From: Bugula neritina
Lineage: Eukaryota; Bryozoa; Gymnolaemata; Cheilostomatida; Bugulidae
Direction: 5' to 3'
DNA: 64,000 nucleotides
Assembly: GCA_964035545.1 (NCBI GenBank)
Contig: OZ037772.1
Span: 5,109,733-5,173,732, forward strand
In this document: in pieces, positions 47,131-58,181 of the stretch
Position numbering within the stretch: the first letter of the stretch is position 1
Layout: every line of letters begins with the position of its first letter
Made by a program: the position numbers and the translations under genes
The notes under the pieces: generated by a model
Seen by the model: the letters and a program-made list of their open reading frames with translations, nothing else
Told to the model about the DNA's origin: nothing
Databases searched by the model: none

Positions 47131-48834
47131 TTCCCCCCTTCTCAATATAGCAACGCATACAATAGCTTTGATCCCACAAACAGCAGCAATACAAAGTACC
47201 TAAATAAAAGCTAACCTTCAAGCTAACCAAGTACAATTTTTCTGCATTATTTTTTTCAACAACAACTACGATTATGCGTATATCAAATTGATTGTACTAT
47301 AAGTTGGTTTGATAAAAAGTGATTTGGAAGAAATACTTACAACTGTTAGCGAAGTTACAGATGACTAGAGAATATGAGATCTGAGTCAGAATAGCCTGTG
47401 GTACTAGTAATAGAGATGTAGGCGCGTTATATTTGGTCTTTACGGAAGGGTAATTTGATATGCATATATGAACGTCTGCTAGCTCAGTCTATGTATCGCC
47501 TTTGCAATGCTCTCTGGTAAAATATAAGTGTCAAGATAAAACAATAATACAACAATATATAATAATATAATAGCTCATATTATATGATATAATATAACAA
47601 TGGTGCTGGTGACAGAATGATACTGATGAAGGGCTACCTATATGTCCTATATTTTACTGTTTGTTGAACTTTTTTCATTTAAAAGGAAAGACAACTCCCC
47701 AGAGCAAATTTTATGCTTTGCTTGTTGACTAATAATAAAATGTGGAGATATGTTTTGTAGTCATGCAGTAGCTTTTAAGCTTAAACATTGTGATATATAC
47801 AAAACCCTGAGGCAAAGTCATATAGACTCGGCATTGCTATATATTTGCCGATAATTACCCACAAAGCACTGTCCGATAGCCAACTACATTGATTCTCTAT
47901 AAAGAAAAAAATAAGCTCCTTGCCAATTTAGTCCTGAACAGCTATATTATTCTTCTTAGTCCACTTCAGCAAACTTGAATTTTAGTCAAATATGCCGTAC
48001 AATACTTTGTTTAGCATATATAATTGAATGACAAAGTTGGAATATATTTTGAATTAATAATTATCTCTATATATAATAGAATTATTTCCTTCAAAGCTAG
48101 GATATTGCCACCATCATTGATACAATATAGAATATTAGATTTAAGTTTTAAATATGAATCAATTAGAGATTGCAATTTTAGCCCACATGCATTCAACCCA
48201 GTTTGTGTTTGTGTTTTTAATAGTGCAGTAGAAAACTCTTAGAAGTTGCTTTCCCTGAATGTATTCGACTTTTATTTAAATTTTACCAAATTGGAAAACT
48301 ACATTGTTGGGAATATTATGTTATCACTCTGACATTCTACACCAAGTAAACGAAATTAAAGCTTATACTGAAAGTTACGTTGATTTTCACACTTTTCGAA
48401 GACAGGCCAAATGTGTCTCAGTTATTGCATATACAAGTAATTCAATTGCCCAGCTACTCTTGTACAGAATAATTGAATTAAGTCAGCATATTATCCACTT
48501 ACTAGCTGCTGTTAACTGTAATTACAGCATCTAATTAGTAAACTGACTACTATATAGAGCCCCCAATACCCCCTTTCTGATTAATTGGCAGCATACCAGC
48601 CTGCTGCCAGATCGTAAAGGTCAGTGCACGTGTTACGTGAATTACACCTTCATTAACGTGTGTGCATTGCATCAGCCTTTGAACCATTGCGATATGGCAG
48701 ACAGCAATATACTGCATACCAGGGGAACATAACGCTATTCTTTATAGTCAAGTTACTTTGCTTCAAACTTCAAACTTCTAAGATGCCATATTTTTAGAAG
48801 TGTGGATAATAATTATTATATATAATAAAATCGT
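47131..48834. other. Non-coding
   Basis: AT-rich. A minus-strand donor-like GTAAGTATTT at 47340 after a 50-60 base leader could mark a non-coding exon, but nothing confirms it. Confidence 0.4.
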
Positions 48835-49005
48835 GCAAGTTTATAGTCACCTTCCCTGTGAGAAACCCCTGATTTGTTAAATCTGGCTAAGGACTTATTC
48901 AGATGTGGCACAAAAGCAATTGTGACTTAGTGCTCTTCCCAACATCACCAGTGGCCTTTGTCAGGTCCAAACCTATGACTTATGCTTATAGCTAAGCAAG
49001 CGCTT
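48835..49005 (-). mobile_element. Second SINE-like family, copy 2
   Basis: Homologous to 42165-42362, as described there. Both copies are in the same orientation. Confidence 0.5.
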
Positions 49006-49523
49006 AATAATTATATAATATAATGATAATAATAATAAAACCAGTTTTTGCAATGATTGGGTACTGCAGGTGATCAACTCAGGACAAATTATGATGCGAA
49101 ATTACTACAACATTAGCCTGGGAGTTACAATTTTCAAATAGCGGAGTTTCTTAGCCAACTTAAAGCCCTAAATAAATCAGGATTACCTAAAAACCTGGGC
49201 TATACCTTAAAAAACTCTTTTACAATTACACACAACTTTGTGATTCATTCAGGATAATAAAAGGTGCTAATTATTTTGCTGTTTGTAGTACTGGATGTAT
49301 TTAACATGCAAACAGTTACTATAATATACCAACTAATAGAGCACCAAGGAGGGAGTGGAATGATTTATATTTTACCAGGTGAATATTAAACTTATCAGAT
49401 AACTCCAATAACTAGTAAATATTTCATAGATTATTCATCACCTGAGAACAAAGAAGCAGCACGTGAAAATGTTAGAATTATAATTCTATTTTAAATTTAG
49501 ATGCTATTTTAGCTAAACAATGT

Positions 49524-49620
49524 GGTGTTGAGATTTCCCATGGTAACCCCTGTAGTGTGATAGTTAGCAAGCTAACTTGCAAGCTAAAGTCTGTGGCTTC
49601 ATTTCTAGTGAGGCAGAAGT
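49524..49620 (+). mobile_element. Diverged tRNA-derived SINE
   Basis: Head GTTGAGATTTCCCATGGTAA, A-box-like TAGTGTGATAGTTAGCA, then TTGCAAGCTAAAGTCTGTGG. The B box is decayed. Confidence 0.5.
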
Positions 49621-50227
49621 TTTAAAAATAATATTATACACTACACTCTTACAGACTACACTCTGTTTAAACAGTAAATCATAAATTTAGCGTAATTTTA
49701 CAATCACAACTATAATTTGATCTACTATTTTAGCTAAACATTGCATGTATTCTCAATCTGTACCGTATGCTAAAGCAAACTTCTGTACAATAAAATTATT
49801 GATAAAATATGAATTATAATCTTACAAGTTTCTACTTTGTCTTTTCGAACATAAATTTTAATGCTTTGTGTCATTTGAAAGAGTTTCTCTTTGTGATACT
49901 CTACGCTATAAGCTTGTTCACCAAAAAGTAGGGCATTGCAGAAATCCCCCTCCCTATCTCAAGTCCAATCAATATTACTGAGAATTCTCAGTCTTACAGA
50001 GATAAGCGTCAGTGCCTATGGGAAATCAATGTTTGAGTTGAATAATGCTTATTGGCTGGTTGTCTGCTGCAGCTGCTCAGGAAAACAACTATTTGTTTAC
50101 TACAAGTTGTGATAAATAGATGACTGTATGAACAAATATTAGTCATACTCAGTGTCAAGGTCAAATGACTTCTAGTTAAGCATATCTTTACCAAGCAGTA
50201 CTGTGTACTTACAGCAATGGTTATAGT
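49621..50227. other. Non-coding
   Basis: Nothing recognised. Confidence 0.5.
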
Positions 50228-50640
50228 GTTGTGTATGGATTAGAGTGTAGTGTGTAGTCTGTAGAGTGTAGTCTGTAGAGTGTAGTGTGTAGTGTGTAAT
50301 GTGTAGAGTGTAGTATAGTGTGTAGTGTAGTGTGCAGTGTGTAGAGTGTATAGTGCTTAGAGTGTAGTGTGTAATGTGTAGTGTGTAGAGTGTATATAGT
50401 GTGTAATCCGTAGAGTGTAGTGTGTAGAATGTAGAGTGTAGTCTGTAAAGTGTAGTCTGTAGAGTGTATATAGTGTGTAATCCGTAGAGTGTAGTGTGTA
50501 GAATGTAGTGTGTAGTCTGTAGAGTGGAGTGTAGTGTGTAGAGTGTAGAGTGTATATATAGTGTAGTATGTAGTGTGTAGAGTGCATTGTGTAGTCTGTA
50601 GAGCGTGTAGAGTGTAGTGTTTAGAGTGTGATAGTTCTTA
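50228..50640. repeat. GTGTAGAGTGTAGT minisatellite
   Basis: About 410 bases built from GTGTAGT and GTGTAGA words, with higher-order units of about 60-70 bases (for example AGAGTGTATATAGTGTGTAA at 50390 and 50461). The reverse frame of TLYTLHST repeats is meaningless. Confidence 0.9.
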
Positions 50641-50749
50641 TTGTATAGAAAATTTCTAACCAAGAACAGAAATGCTTTACAATGTACTGCACTATCACAA
50701 AAAGCACCAGCAATACTATATACATAGTAATCTATACATTATATAGTAA

Positions 50750-50902
50750 CTTGCACTATAATATTATAATATAATATAGTATACTATATTATATTATAAT
50801 ATAGTATACTATATTATATTATATTATAATATAATATAGTATACTATATTATATTATAATATAATATAGCATACTATATTATATTACAATATTATAGTGC
50901 AA
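50750..50902. repeat. AT-rich inverted repeat / hairpin
   Basis: Begins ACTTGCACTATAATATTATA and ends with the near-exact reverse complement (...AATATTATAGTGCAAGT). The interior consists of ATATTATA/TATAATAT palindromes with GTATAC centres. A foldback MITE or a replication-expanded palindrome. Confidence 0.8.
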
Positions 50903-51951
50903 GTATATACACTATAATATAATATACAACAATATGACAGAAGTATACCCACTGTATGCTAATCCATGCTGCCTGGAATGTTGTCCAATTTCTACATCAA
51001 ATGCTGCCGTCTTCTAAGTCATCAATAGAGTCTGACTGAAGCAACAGTCAATAAACTAGCAGCACTTCACACTACTAAACTAAGTATTGATGTTGTGAAT
51101 AACATTAGCTGCTTAGGGGTCATTAGAACGAGATGTAGCTATTGCTGGTCATTAGACAGCTTAGCTTGAGTTCTGTGCAGTAAGATCTGAGGCTAGATAT
51201 TCCACAGGCAGTATAGTAATGTGAATGTAGTTACACAACTTTGTTGTCTACCATCAAAGGAGAGGCTTTCCAATACCCCATAGCAATTAGGTATTACAAT
51301 TAATGTATGCAGTGTCACGTGACTAGCAGCAGAAGGTTAGCTAAGTGCATTGAACTGGTTTGAACCAGAGCTGTTTGAAGGAGTTAGTTTAGTCTATAAT
51401 TAGTTATTCCTGAATATTCAGCGTGTCTGGGTATTACAGCATAATATAAATAATTAAACACCACCAATATATGATAATGGGTTATTTTACTTAATTTAGT
51501 ACAAACTATGAATCACCATATGCATTAGCAGCTAAACTGTGAAAAATAGCTAAAATCTAGATACAGTGTATAGTAAAGGGGCCTTAGTTCAAAACTACCA
51601 ACATGTTTAAATAAAAAACTAGGTTTACAGTAAATGTGAGCTCTTAAGTTTCAAATATTTTATACAATTATGTACAATATTTCAAACTTCTAAATCAGGG
51701 CTGTCCAACAGGCGGCCCCAAGGCCGGTTGTGCCCCCCCCCTTCCCCTGCCTACATTTATGTACATGGCCCTCAAAGGTATAATGCCAAAATTATCTTTT
51801 ACAGTATTCATTAATCAGAGTGAAAAACCACTGCGTAAGGTTGTGTGACATGCTGTTTGACACACTGTGACATGCTGTGAGTCACATAGCGTGACACACT
51901 GATAGGTAGTGTGCCATGCTATGTGACACTCAGTGACAGGTTACCACTCAC
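50903..51951. other. Non-coding, with hAT-like terminus and array
   Basis: Contains the repeat at 51704-51850 (listed separately) and, from about 51845 to 51950, tandem variants of GTGTGACATGCTGT that run up to the donor at 51951. Confidence 0.5.
51704..51850 (+). mobile_element. hAT-like non-autonomous element end, copy 1
   Basis: CAGGGCTGTCCAACAGGCGG followed by GCCCC...GGCCGG and a GGCCCTCAAAGG stretch. Matches 52567-52695 over about 130 bases. CAG-starting ends with GGCC-rich palindromes are typical of hAT elements. The other end was not located. Confidence 0.4.
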
Positions 51952-54835
51952 CTGTATGATGTAGGTAGTAACTAGAGAAGGTGGATCCTGACAGAAGATG
52001 TCTATTCTGTAGTTGCCAACACTTGGCATTCTGATGTTATACCTCACTGTACCTTCAAACGCCTGTCAACATATGGCATGACATGACAGGTGGTTATACA
52101 TAGATATAAAAAGATGTTTGACCAAACTTCTTGATTAAAATGATTTTGACAAAACAATTGAGTAAAATTTAAGCATTTCTAAAACCATTCATATAAAAGC
52201 AAGTCAAGCAACCAGCTAAATTATAAAATTTAGGTTGCAAGCAGGCGTGCTAACCATTACACCACTGGGACTACGGGGGGGGGGGGGGGGGGGGGGGGGG
52301 GGTTTCCAACAAAATAAAAAACTATTGGTAATTACCTCCATCATGACACACTTCTCCAGAGGCACTCCCCCTAAACTCTTAACAACAGTTCCACTTTTCT
52401 CACATGTCATATTCTTTCCTCCTTATACCCGAGACGTATATAACTTCTTCTCCTAAAAGACCAGCCGACAAAAGCTGAGTTCATGTTAACTGAATTAGTA
52501 TTCAGAGCTGGGAGTTTCAGAGAAACTGGGCTAAGCTCTGAATGACCTGAGACTAGCGTCTAAACCAGGGCTGTCCAACAGACAGCCCAGGGCCGAATGT
52601 GGCCCCCCAGCCTATGTTTATGTGAACCTCAAAGGCTTAAAACTAAAAATGTTTTTCAAAGTATACATGAAACAAAGTGAAAAACCACCTTTTAAATGTC
52701 TTATTTCTACACATGCTACAAAACAAGCAGCCTGCATCAACTATTGGGACTTTATTGTGTAATGGTTCATAAGAATTTGAAACAAGTTAATTTAAACGAT
52801 GCCAATGCTGAGGCTCCCAGCTCAAGTTTAAGTTTCCAATGAGGTCCTCGCCACAAAATATTCCCTTTCAGTGGCTCAGAAAAGGTTCTAAATGATTGGG
52901 AAGACAACCTCCCTAAAGCTGACACATGGGTTATACTGAATAGTATACAAAGGTAGAAAACTCTGGATTTGCAAGCCAGTAGTACGTTTTACATTCTACC
53001 AGAGAATATAATATTATATAAAAAGACTACCAAAAAAGTAAAGTATGTTCAGACCATGCACGCAGTAATTTGGAGTGGTACAGTATTATATTAAACCTAA
53101 GCAGTCAGGGCTATCCAAAGTAGGTGTTCAATAGTATTTTAGAGTTGTGCCCACATATCGTGAAATATCACAAGAATAAATAACTCCGAAATATGTCCAA
53201 ATTCACCATAAAAGATTCGTTTTCAGTAATTTTTTCTGTTTTCAGTTATTTATAACAATAATATTATAGCTCTGAAAGTTTGCATTATGTTTCAAGTTCA
53301 TTTTAATTCAAGGAATTTATCTTAGCTGAATATTGCATTGACATTGAAAGATTTCACGAAAACAGTGATATATATTTTTTATTATTAAAACAGCTTTAAA
53401 AATAAATTTCAAAAGCCAAAAACTTTGCACTCAAAGCAAAGAAAATCTACAAAATAATAAAGATTTTCATAATGTGTAGTAATAATTTGATTTGTATAGA
53501 TTAATATTCAAAAATAGATTTAACAATATTTGGCGTTGAATTAGAAACAACACAAAGAAAATGCAGGAAGATTGCCTGGTAAAAGTAAAATAGAGAACTA
53601 CTTAGTAAAATGAGCTCAGGGCACGGAGTTGACAGAACGTAAATAAAGCATACACTGAACAAATGACAAAAATGTAAGAATTTAGTGGCAAGCAAGGCTT
53701 TTATAAAAATCTTTGACTTTTCACATTCTAGCCTGCAGTGACACATGCAAAGACAAAGTCCAAAACATCAAGTTCCAATAACATATAAATGTTAACTTGA
53801 CTAGTAGAGTGCTAGCCTTCTAATCCATAATGAAATACGGCAGTCAGAGAGAAATACCTAGTTGACTGAAAATTCAGTTAAAAGTCAATTACATAATAAA
53901 TTAAGATAGAATAGTGGCTATCATCCTATAAACTTGCAGCAGACAGACCAGCTGCATGTGGGGGATTACTCCCACTGTATATGGGTCATTTTACTTAATT
54001 TAATACACACTGGATATCTCCGGTTTTTAGCTACTTTTGATTGCAGACCGTTACGAAAAAACCGCATATCACACAGAGTCTGATACAGGGGTGCAGCTTG
54101 GTAGAGCTTGGGAGTGTTTCTTTCCAGATACTGCAGCGGACTTCTAATAAACGTACCAGTTAGAATGATGAGATTCTCTCAGTCAAGATACAGGATGTGG
54201 CGACAGCCCCTTCTCCACTCCACTCTGTAACAAAGAAGATGAAACTGAGGCTAGTGAAACAGTTGAGCAAGAGAAGATGTGTTAAGCCTAGGGCCACATT
54301 GAAATCACAAGTAGCAAAGATGTCCACTGTAGCGTCAGTGATGCGTGATAAATAAAGCTTTCGATTTTAAATCGCACTCGCTTTCAATAAAACGCAATTT
54401 ACTGGAATGTAGCACTAAAATAAAGAAATTGGGCTCGCTGAATTACTACCAGCCAATTAGGTGACGAAGACAGAGACGATTCGCACTTGCGTTGAGAATG
54501 CTGAGCGACAAGCGCGAATGTTTTCTCAACGCGTACAGTGGACACCTTTGCTACTTGTGATTTCAATTTTCGCATGCGAAAATATGCACTGTGTGGCCCT
54601 AGGCTAACAGGGAAAATAAACAGAAACCTAAAAATTCTAGTTAACTTACACTTACTGTATCATCCTCCTTCCTAGCAGTGACGTTCAAGAGAAGAGGTAA
54701 TCCATATGTATCTGTCAGTTAGGGGAGCCTCACCTCTAGTCACATGACTTCTATACTCATAAATTCTGACCACCAAGTCATCATTAATGTAGCTTCTCAA
54801 CCCTGCAATGGTTCCCACTCTATGAACCGTATCAA
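51952..54835 (-). CDS. Unidentified gene, three internal exons
   Basis: Minus-strand exons 54835-54734 (enters phase 2, exits phase 1 at GTGAGG), 52421-52336 (acceptor TATAAG, weak; exits phase 0 at GTAATT) and 52062-51952 (acceptor GTTGACAG; exits phase 0 at GTGAGT). Joined, they give about 98 residues without stops: VGTIAGLRSYINDDLVVRIY, then MTCEKSGTVVKSLGG, then AFEGTVRYNIRMPSVGNYRI, IFCQDPPSLVTTYIIQ. The last part has an alternating beta-strand look, as in immunoglobulin-like or transglutaminase-associated domains. A KY/hillarin-type protein was considered but not supported. Ends not found. Confidence 0.55.
52234..52302 (-). mobile_element. SINE fragment ending in a G28 run
   Basis: Minus-strand A-box part (TGGTGTAATGGTTAGCACG, 52245-52263), then CAGTCCCAG. 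On the plus strand it is followed by 28 consecutive G (52275-52302), 33 bases from the donor of the neighbouring exon at 52335. Confidence 0.6.
52567..52695 (+). mobile_element. hAT-like non-autonomous element end, copy 2
   Basis: CAGGGCTGTCCAACAGACAG, then GGCCGAATGTGGCCCCCC and CTCAAAGGCTTAAAACTAAA, with GTGAAAAACCAC further on, as in copy 1. Confidence 0.4.
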
Positions 54836-56014
54836 CTGTAAAATTTTGATTAGTTCGAATTATCAGCTATCACCAAAATCTCACAGGACTCAGCTGACAT
54901 AAACTGTAATATAAACTGTTTGATATATATTATACTGCATAAGGATAATATATATACTATATACATAATTGCTTGTGTATTCAATTGAAGAAATACACTC
55001 ATTGTGACAAGACAGTCAAAGCAAAGACACAAGGTGAATAAAGATTCATTAAAAGTTACGCAAACCACAAGGGGCAGATTCATTATTAAATACAAAACCT
55101 TTTACTACACGATGATATATAATAGCATAGCTTACAACTGTGTTACTTCAGGAATATAACGAACTCAAACTCAGCTGTCTTCTTCACTGAACTATCCATC
55201 GTGTGATATGGTTAGCGTGTTCTCAAGGGTCAAAAGGTTAAAAAGTCTATTAAAAGAAGAATATGGTGAATATCAGGTGGATGGATGGAGGAAAGCACAT
55301 GGTCTACACATCACTACTTGCACAGCCTGTCAACAGTAGAGGCAAAAAGTGTCAATAATACTTCCAAAATCAGGATTTATGAAAAATCAGTGAACAGTTG
55401 CCAATAATATCCTGAGAGTATTATGAATTATAGAAAAACTAACAAAAATTGTGGGCTGTAAGTATGCCGATGCCGTTAGCGGCGTAGCAAAATAGAGTGC
55501 TTAGGTACACAGCAGGGGTCAAGGATTTTTCCTCGTGTTGCGCTGCAAAACAAAAAGCTCTTCCCATTTGTGCGAGAGTGTTCTATTGAGAACGTTTATA
55601 TCAGCTAGTGCTATTGGAGAGTTTAGCAAAATTGGTTTTCTTGTCATTGTATTCTGGGTGAATACGGTGATTTGCTGGGCAAATCACGAGTGGAAATTGG
55701 AGTGACTAAGGGGCGGTTTGGAGGTCTCGGTGACAGTTTGGGGCTGTCGATATATTATAAGTTACAGTTATTCTTCGTTATTTGTTTTGAGTTTGACCTT
55801 TATTTTAATTTGCACCTGCAGGTGACAAGCTATTTCGGCTTCATTACTTTTGTTATTATAGTTCTTATTTTTATTTTACTGTCAGTAATAATGTGATATA
55901 ATCATAATATAACTGATGTTTCTTACTGTTACTTATAAGTAGTTAGTAAGTTTGTGCATTCTGGTTCTTAGTCGAGTAGTTTATTACTCATACTTGTTGA
56001 CTGTAGAGAACGGA
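54836..56014. other. Non-coding, possible leader of decayed retroelement
   Basis: 55450-56014 has higher GC than its surroundings and probably includes the LTR or leader of the gag remnant that follows. No direct repeat pair was found to define an LTR. Confidence 0.4.
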
Positions 56015-57775
56015 ATGTCACGGCCAGAGATGAAAAGTGAAGGTGAGGACTCTCCTGGGGAGAGTTCGGCAGTTGGTGGTGCATCCAACCTTGGCCGGCC
56101 ATCATCTGTGAGAACCGGGCTTGTAGCTCCAGTTCTGTTGGATGCGAGGGTCTTGGCTAGCGTCCTTAATCAGGCAAAAGGCCCGATTCTGTCGAGGATT
56201 CGACAAGCCACGTCCCAGTTTACTGGTGATGGCAGTGTGGACGTCACTGCATAGATCAAAAAGTTTGAAGGACTCTGCAAGGTGGAGCAGATTGCCCCAA
56301 CAGAAATTCTTATTTACATGTTGGGTGGCAATGCTGCTAGCGTCTACAGCAGGATGCGTGTGGGCGAGGTATCCCAGTGGGATGTAGTGAAAGCGGCCTT
56401 GTCGCCCGAGTATGCCATGCCCAGGCAGGAAGCATGGCGTAGGTTCATTACCTGCCGTATGGAAGACGGGGAGACGGTTGATGTGTACCTGGACCGCTTG
56501 GAGCGGTTTGCTGGCCGGGTCGGCATGACCTGCAATGAACTGAGTTTTTGAGCTCAATTTTATAAAGGCTTGCCGGTCTCTGTTTACGAGTGGGCAGTAA
56601 CCCTCGAAAGTGCCTACACGGCCGTCTTTGGGTCAGTGTTGGCACGTGAGGAAGAGTGGTCTCGCGTAGGGCTGTTGCACACCGTTTTAGGTCTAGGCTA
56701 CAGTCGAGGGTAGTCGCTGCTGCTTTTGGAAGAGCGCAGCAGCAGTCAGGTGACAGTTCTTGCTATTGGTGTGGGGGTGCACACCGGGTAAAGGATTGCA
56801 CCGAGAGCAGGCGGGCCTCTTTCGACAGACGGCCCGTGGGGAACTCTTCTGTGAAAAGAGCTGGATGCTTCCGGTGCAGAGGCATTGATCACCAGATCCG
56901 GGACTGCCGGAAACCGCCTGCAGTGGCTGCGGGGCTGGAAGGTAACCAGCCGGGTTTTCAGGCAGAGGATGCAACTTGGGGCGCCGCATTTTCCAACATG
57001 GATACCACAGTTTAGGCGTTAACCGCCGAGGGCCTTGCTCTTCATCGTTGAGCGAGGTTCTGAGCAGTGCATGTGTCCCGCGGGATAGCTTGGCCCTATC
57101 TAGGGCAATTAGTAGGACTACCACAAGTAGCCGTATGCCCGTCATTCAGGCCGGGCTGAACGGCTGCTGTTTCTCAAGTCTTGTTGACACTGGAAGCGAG
57201 CAGACTCTGGTAAGTCTGTGGGTGGTTGGTGGGAAATGCCTCAAAGCAGGACGGCCGTCATTAACGGCTGATGGTAGTGCCTCTCATGTGGAGGGCACTT
57301 GCCAAGTTACCGTTGGGTTGCAGGGACACTGCTTCAGTGTATCGGCTCCTGTCATGAGCAAGTTGGGAAACTTTGGCATTGATTGCCTCATTGGTGGTGA
57401 GGCCATCGATCATATGGGAGGTGTGACTGTCAGGAAAGGCGATACTCAGTTATCTGGAGGAAGCAGAGTTCATGTGGGTGCTGTGACTTTCCTCGACAGA
57501 AAGTTGCCAGCCCAGGCCTGGCTTGTGGGGCTACGACAGCAGCCAATAATAGTTGTGGCAGTAACTGGGGGTCGCTGCGAGTGGAGGATCCTGACTTTGT
57601 GGCTAAGTTCGACAATGGTCGATGGACCATCAGCTGGCAGTGGACTGGTGAATCTCCATCAAAGCTCTAAACTTGTGTGTCAGAGTACAGGTGTACTCAG
57701 GCGCCTCAGATTCATGAACGCTACTGCGCAGAGCTGGAGAGCTGGATTTTCAAGGGTTGGTTGAAGCGATGGGAA
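56015..57775 (+). pseudogene. Decayed gag-protease of a second LTR retroelement
   Basis: Gag starts at ATG 56015 (MSRPEMKSEGED) and continues in one frame past stops at 56252 and 56549 through VDVYLDRLERFAGRVGM and FYKGLPVSVYEW. The frame then shifts to one with two CCHC knuckles, CYWCGGAHRVKDC and CFRCRGIDHQIRDC (56760-56910). After further stops, a retropepsin-like part follows with SLVDTGSEQTLVS (57178-57217) and NFGIDCLIGGEAI, then an RT N-terminal flank (DPDFVAKFDNGRW, ESWIFKGWLKRWEG) to about 57770, where homology ends. Gag, knuckles, protease and RT occupy different frames, so the copy is dead. The family differs from the 18.5 kb Gypsy. Confidence 0.85.
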
Positions 57776-57959
57776 GGCTATGGCTATGACTAAAATGAGC
57801 TTGAAAACTTCAGCAGCTGTAGTTCTTGAGGTTAATAGATAGTTACTTAGCTATTACCAAATATTAATGTACTTTTTTGCCACTTTATGGTGAATAGCTG
57901 TACTGTATCCTATAATATATTTTTTCTACATTTGGTTATTTTATATTAAAGTTGAATAA

Positions 57960-58181
57960 TTTCGTATGATACAGGATCATTGCTATAGTACCACTCCCGA
58001 TGCTTCGAAGCAAAGAGTAAGTTTTTTGGAAGAAAAGGTTAGCCAATTACAGAGGCAAGCTAGCAAGTCAACCAGACATGCCAAAAGATAAAAAATGAAG
58101 CTTGCAGAATGCATCAAGCTGGTCAAAGAAAAAAAGCTCAATCAATGATGAATTGGAAGAAAAGTTGAAAGGTTTCGCTGG
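57960..58181 (+). pseudogene. Possible THAP/P-element transposase coiled-coil remnant
   Basis: After an acceptor-like GATACAG at 57971, the frame reads DASKQRVSFLEEKVSQLQRQ, then a stop near 58090, MKLAECIKLVKEKK, a frameshift near 58135, and DELEEKLKGFAG before a donor-like GTATGA at 58182. This order resembles the coiled-coil linker after the THAP domain in P-element-type proteins. Short and broken. Confidence 0.35.

Noticed and set aside
50172-50663. 163-residue frame rich in TLHSTHYTL
   Set aside because: Reverse reading of the GTGTAGA minisatellite; no protein character.
54660-54733. Frameshifted continuation of the exon at 54734 (second frame TYGLPLLLNVTARKEDD)
   Set aside because: The donor GTGAGG at 54733 exits in phase 1 and matches the next exon, so no frameshift is needed; the second frame is probably intronic chance.
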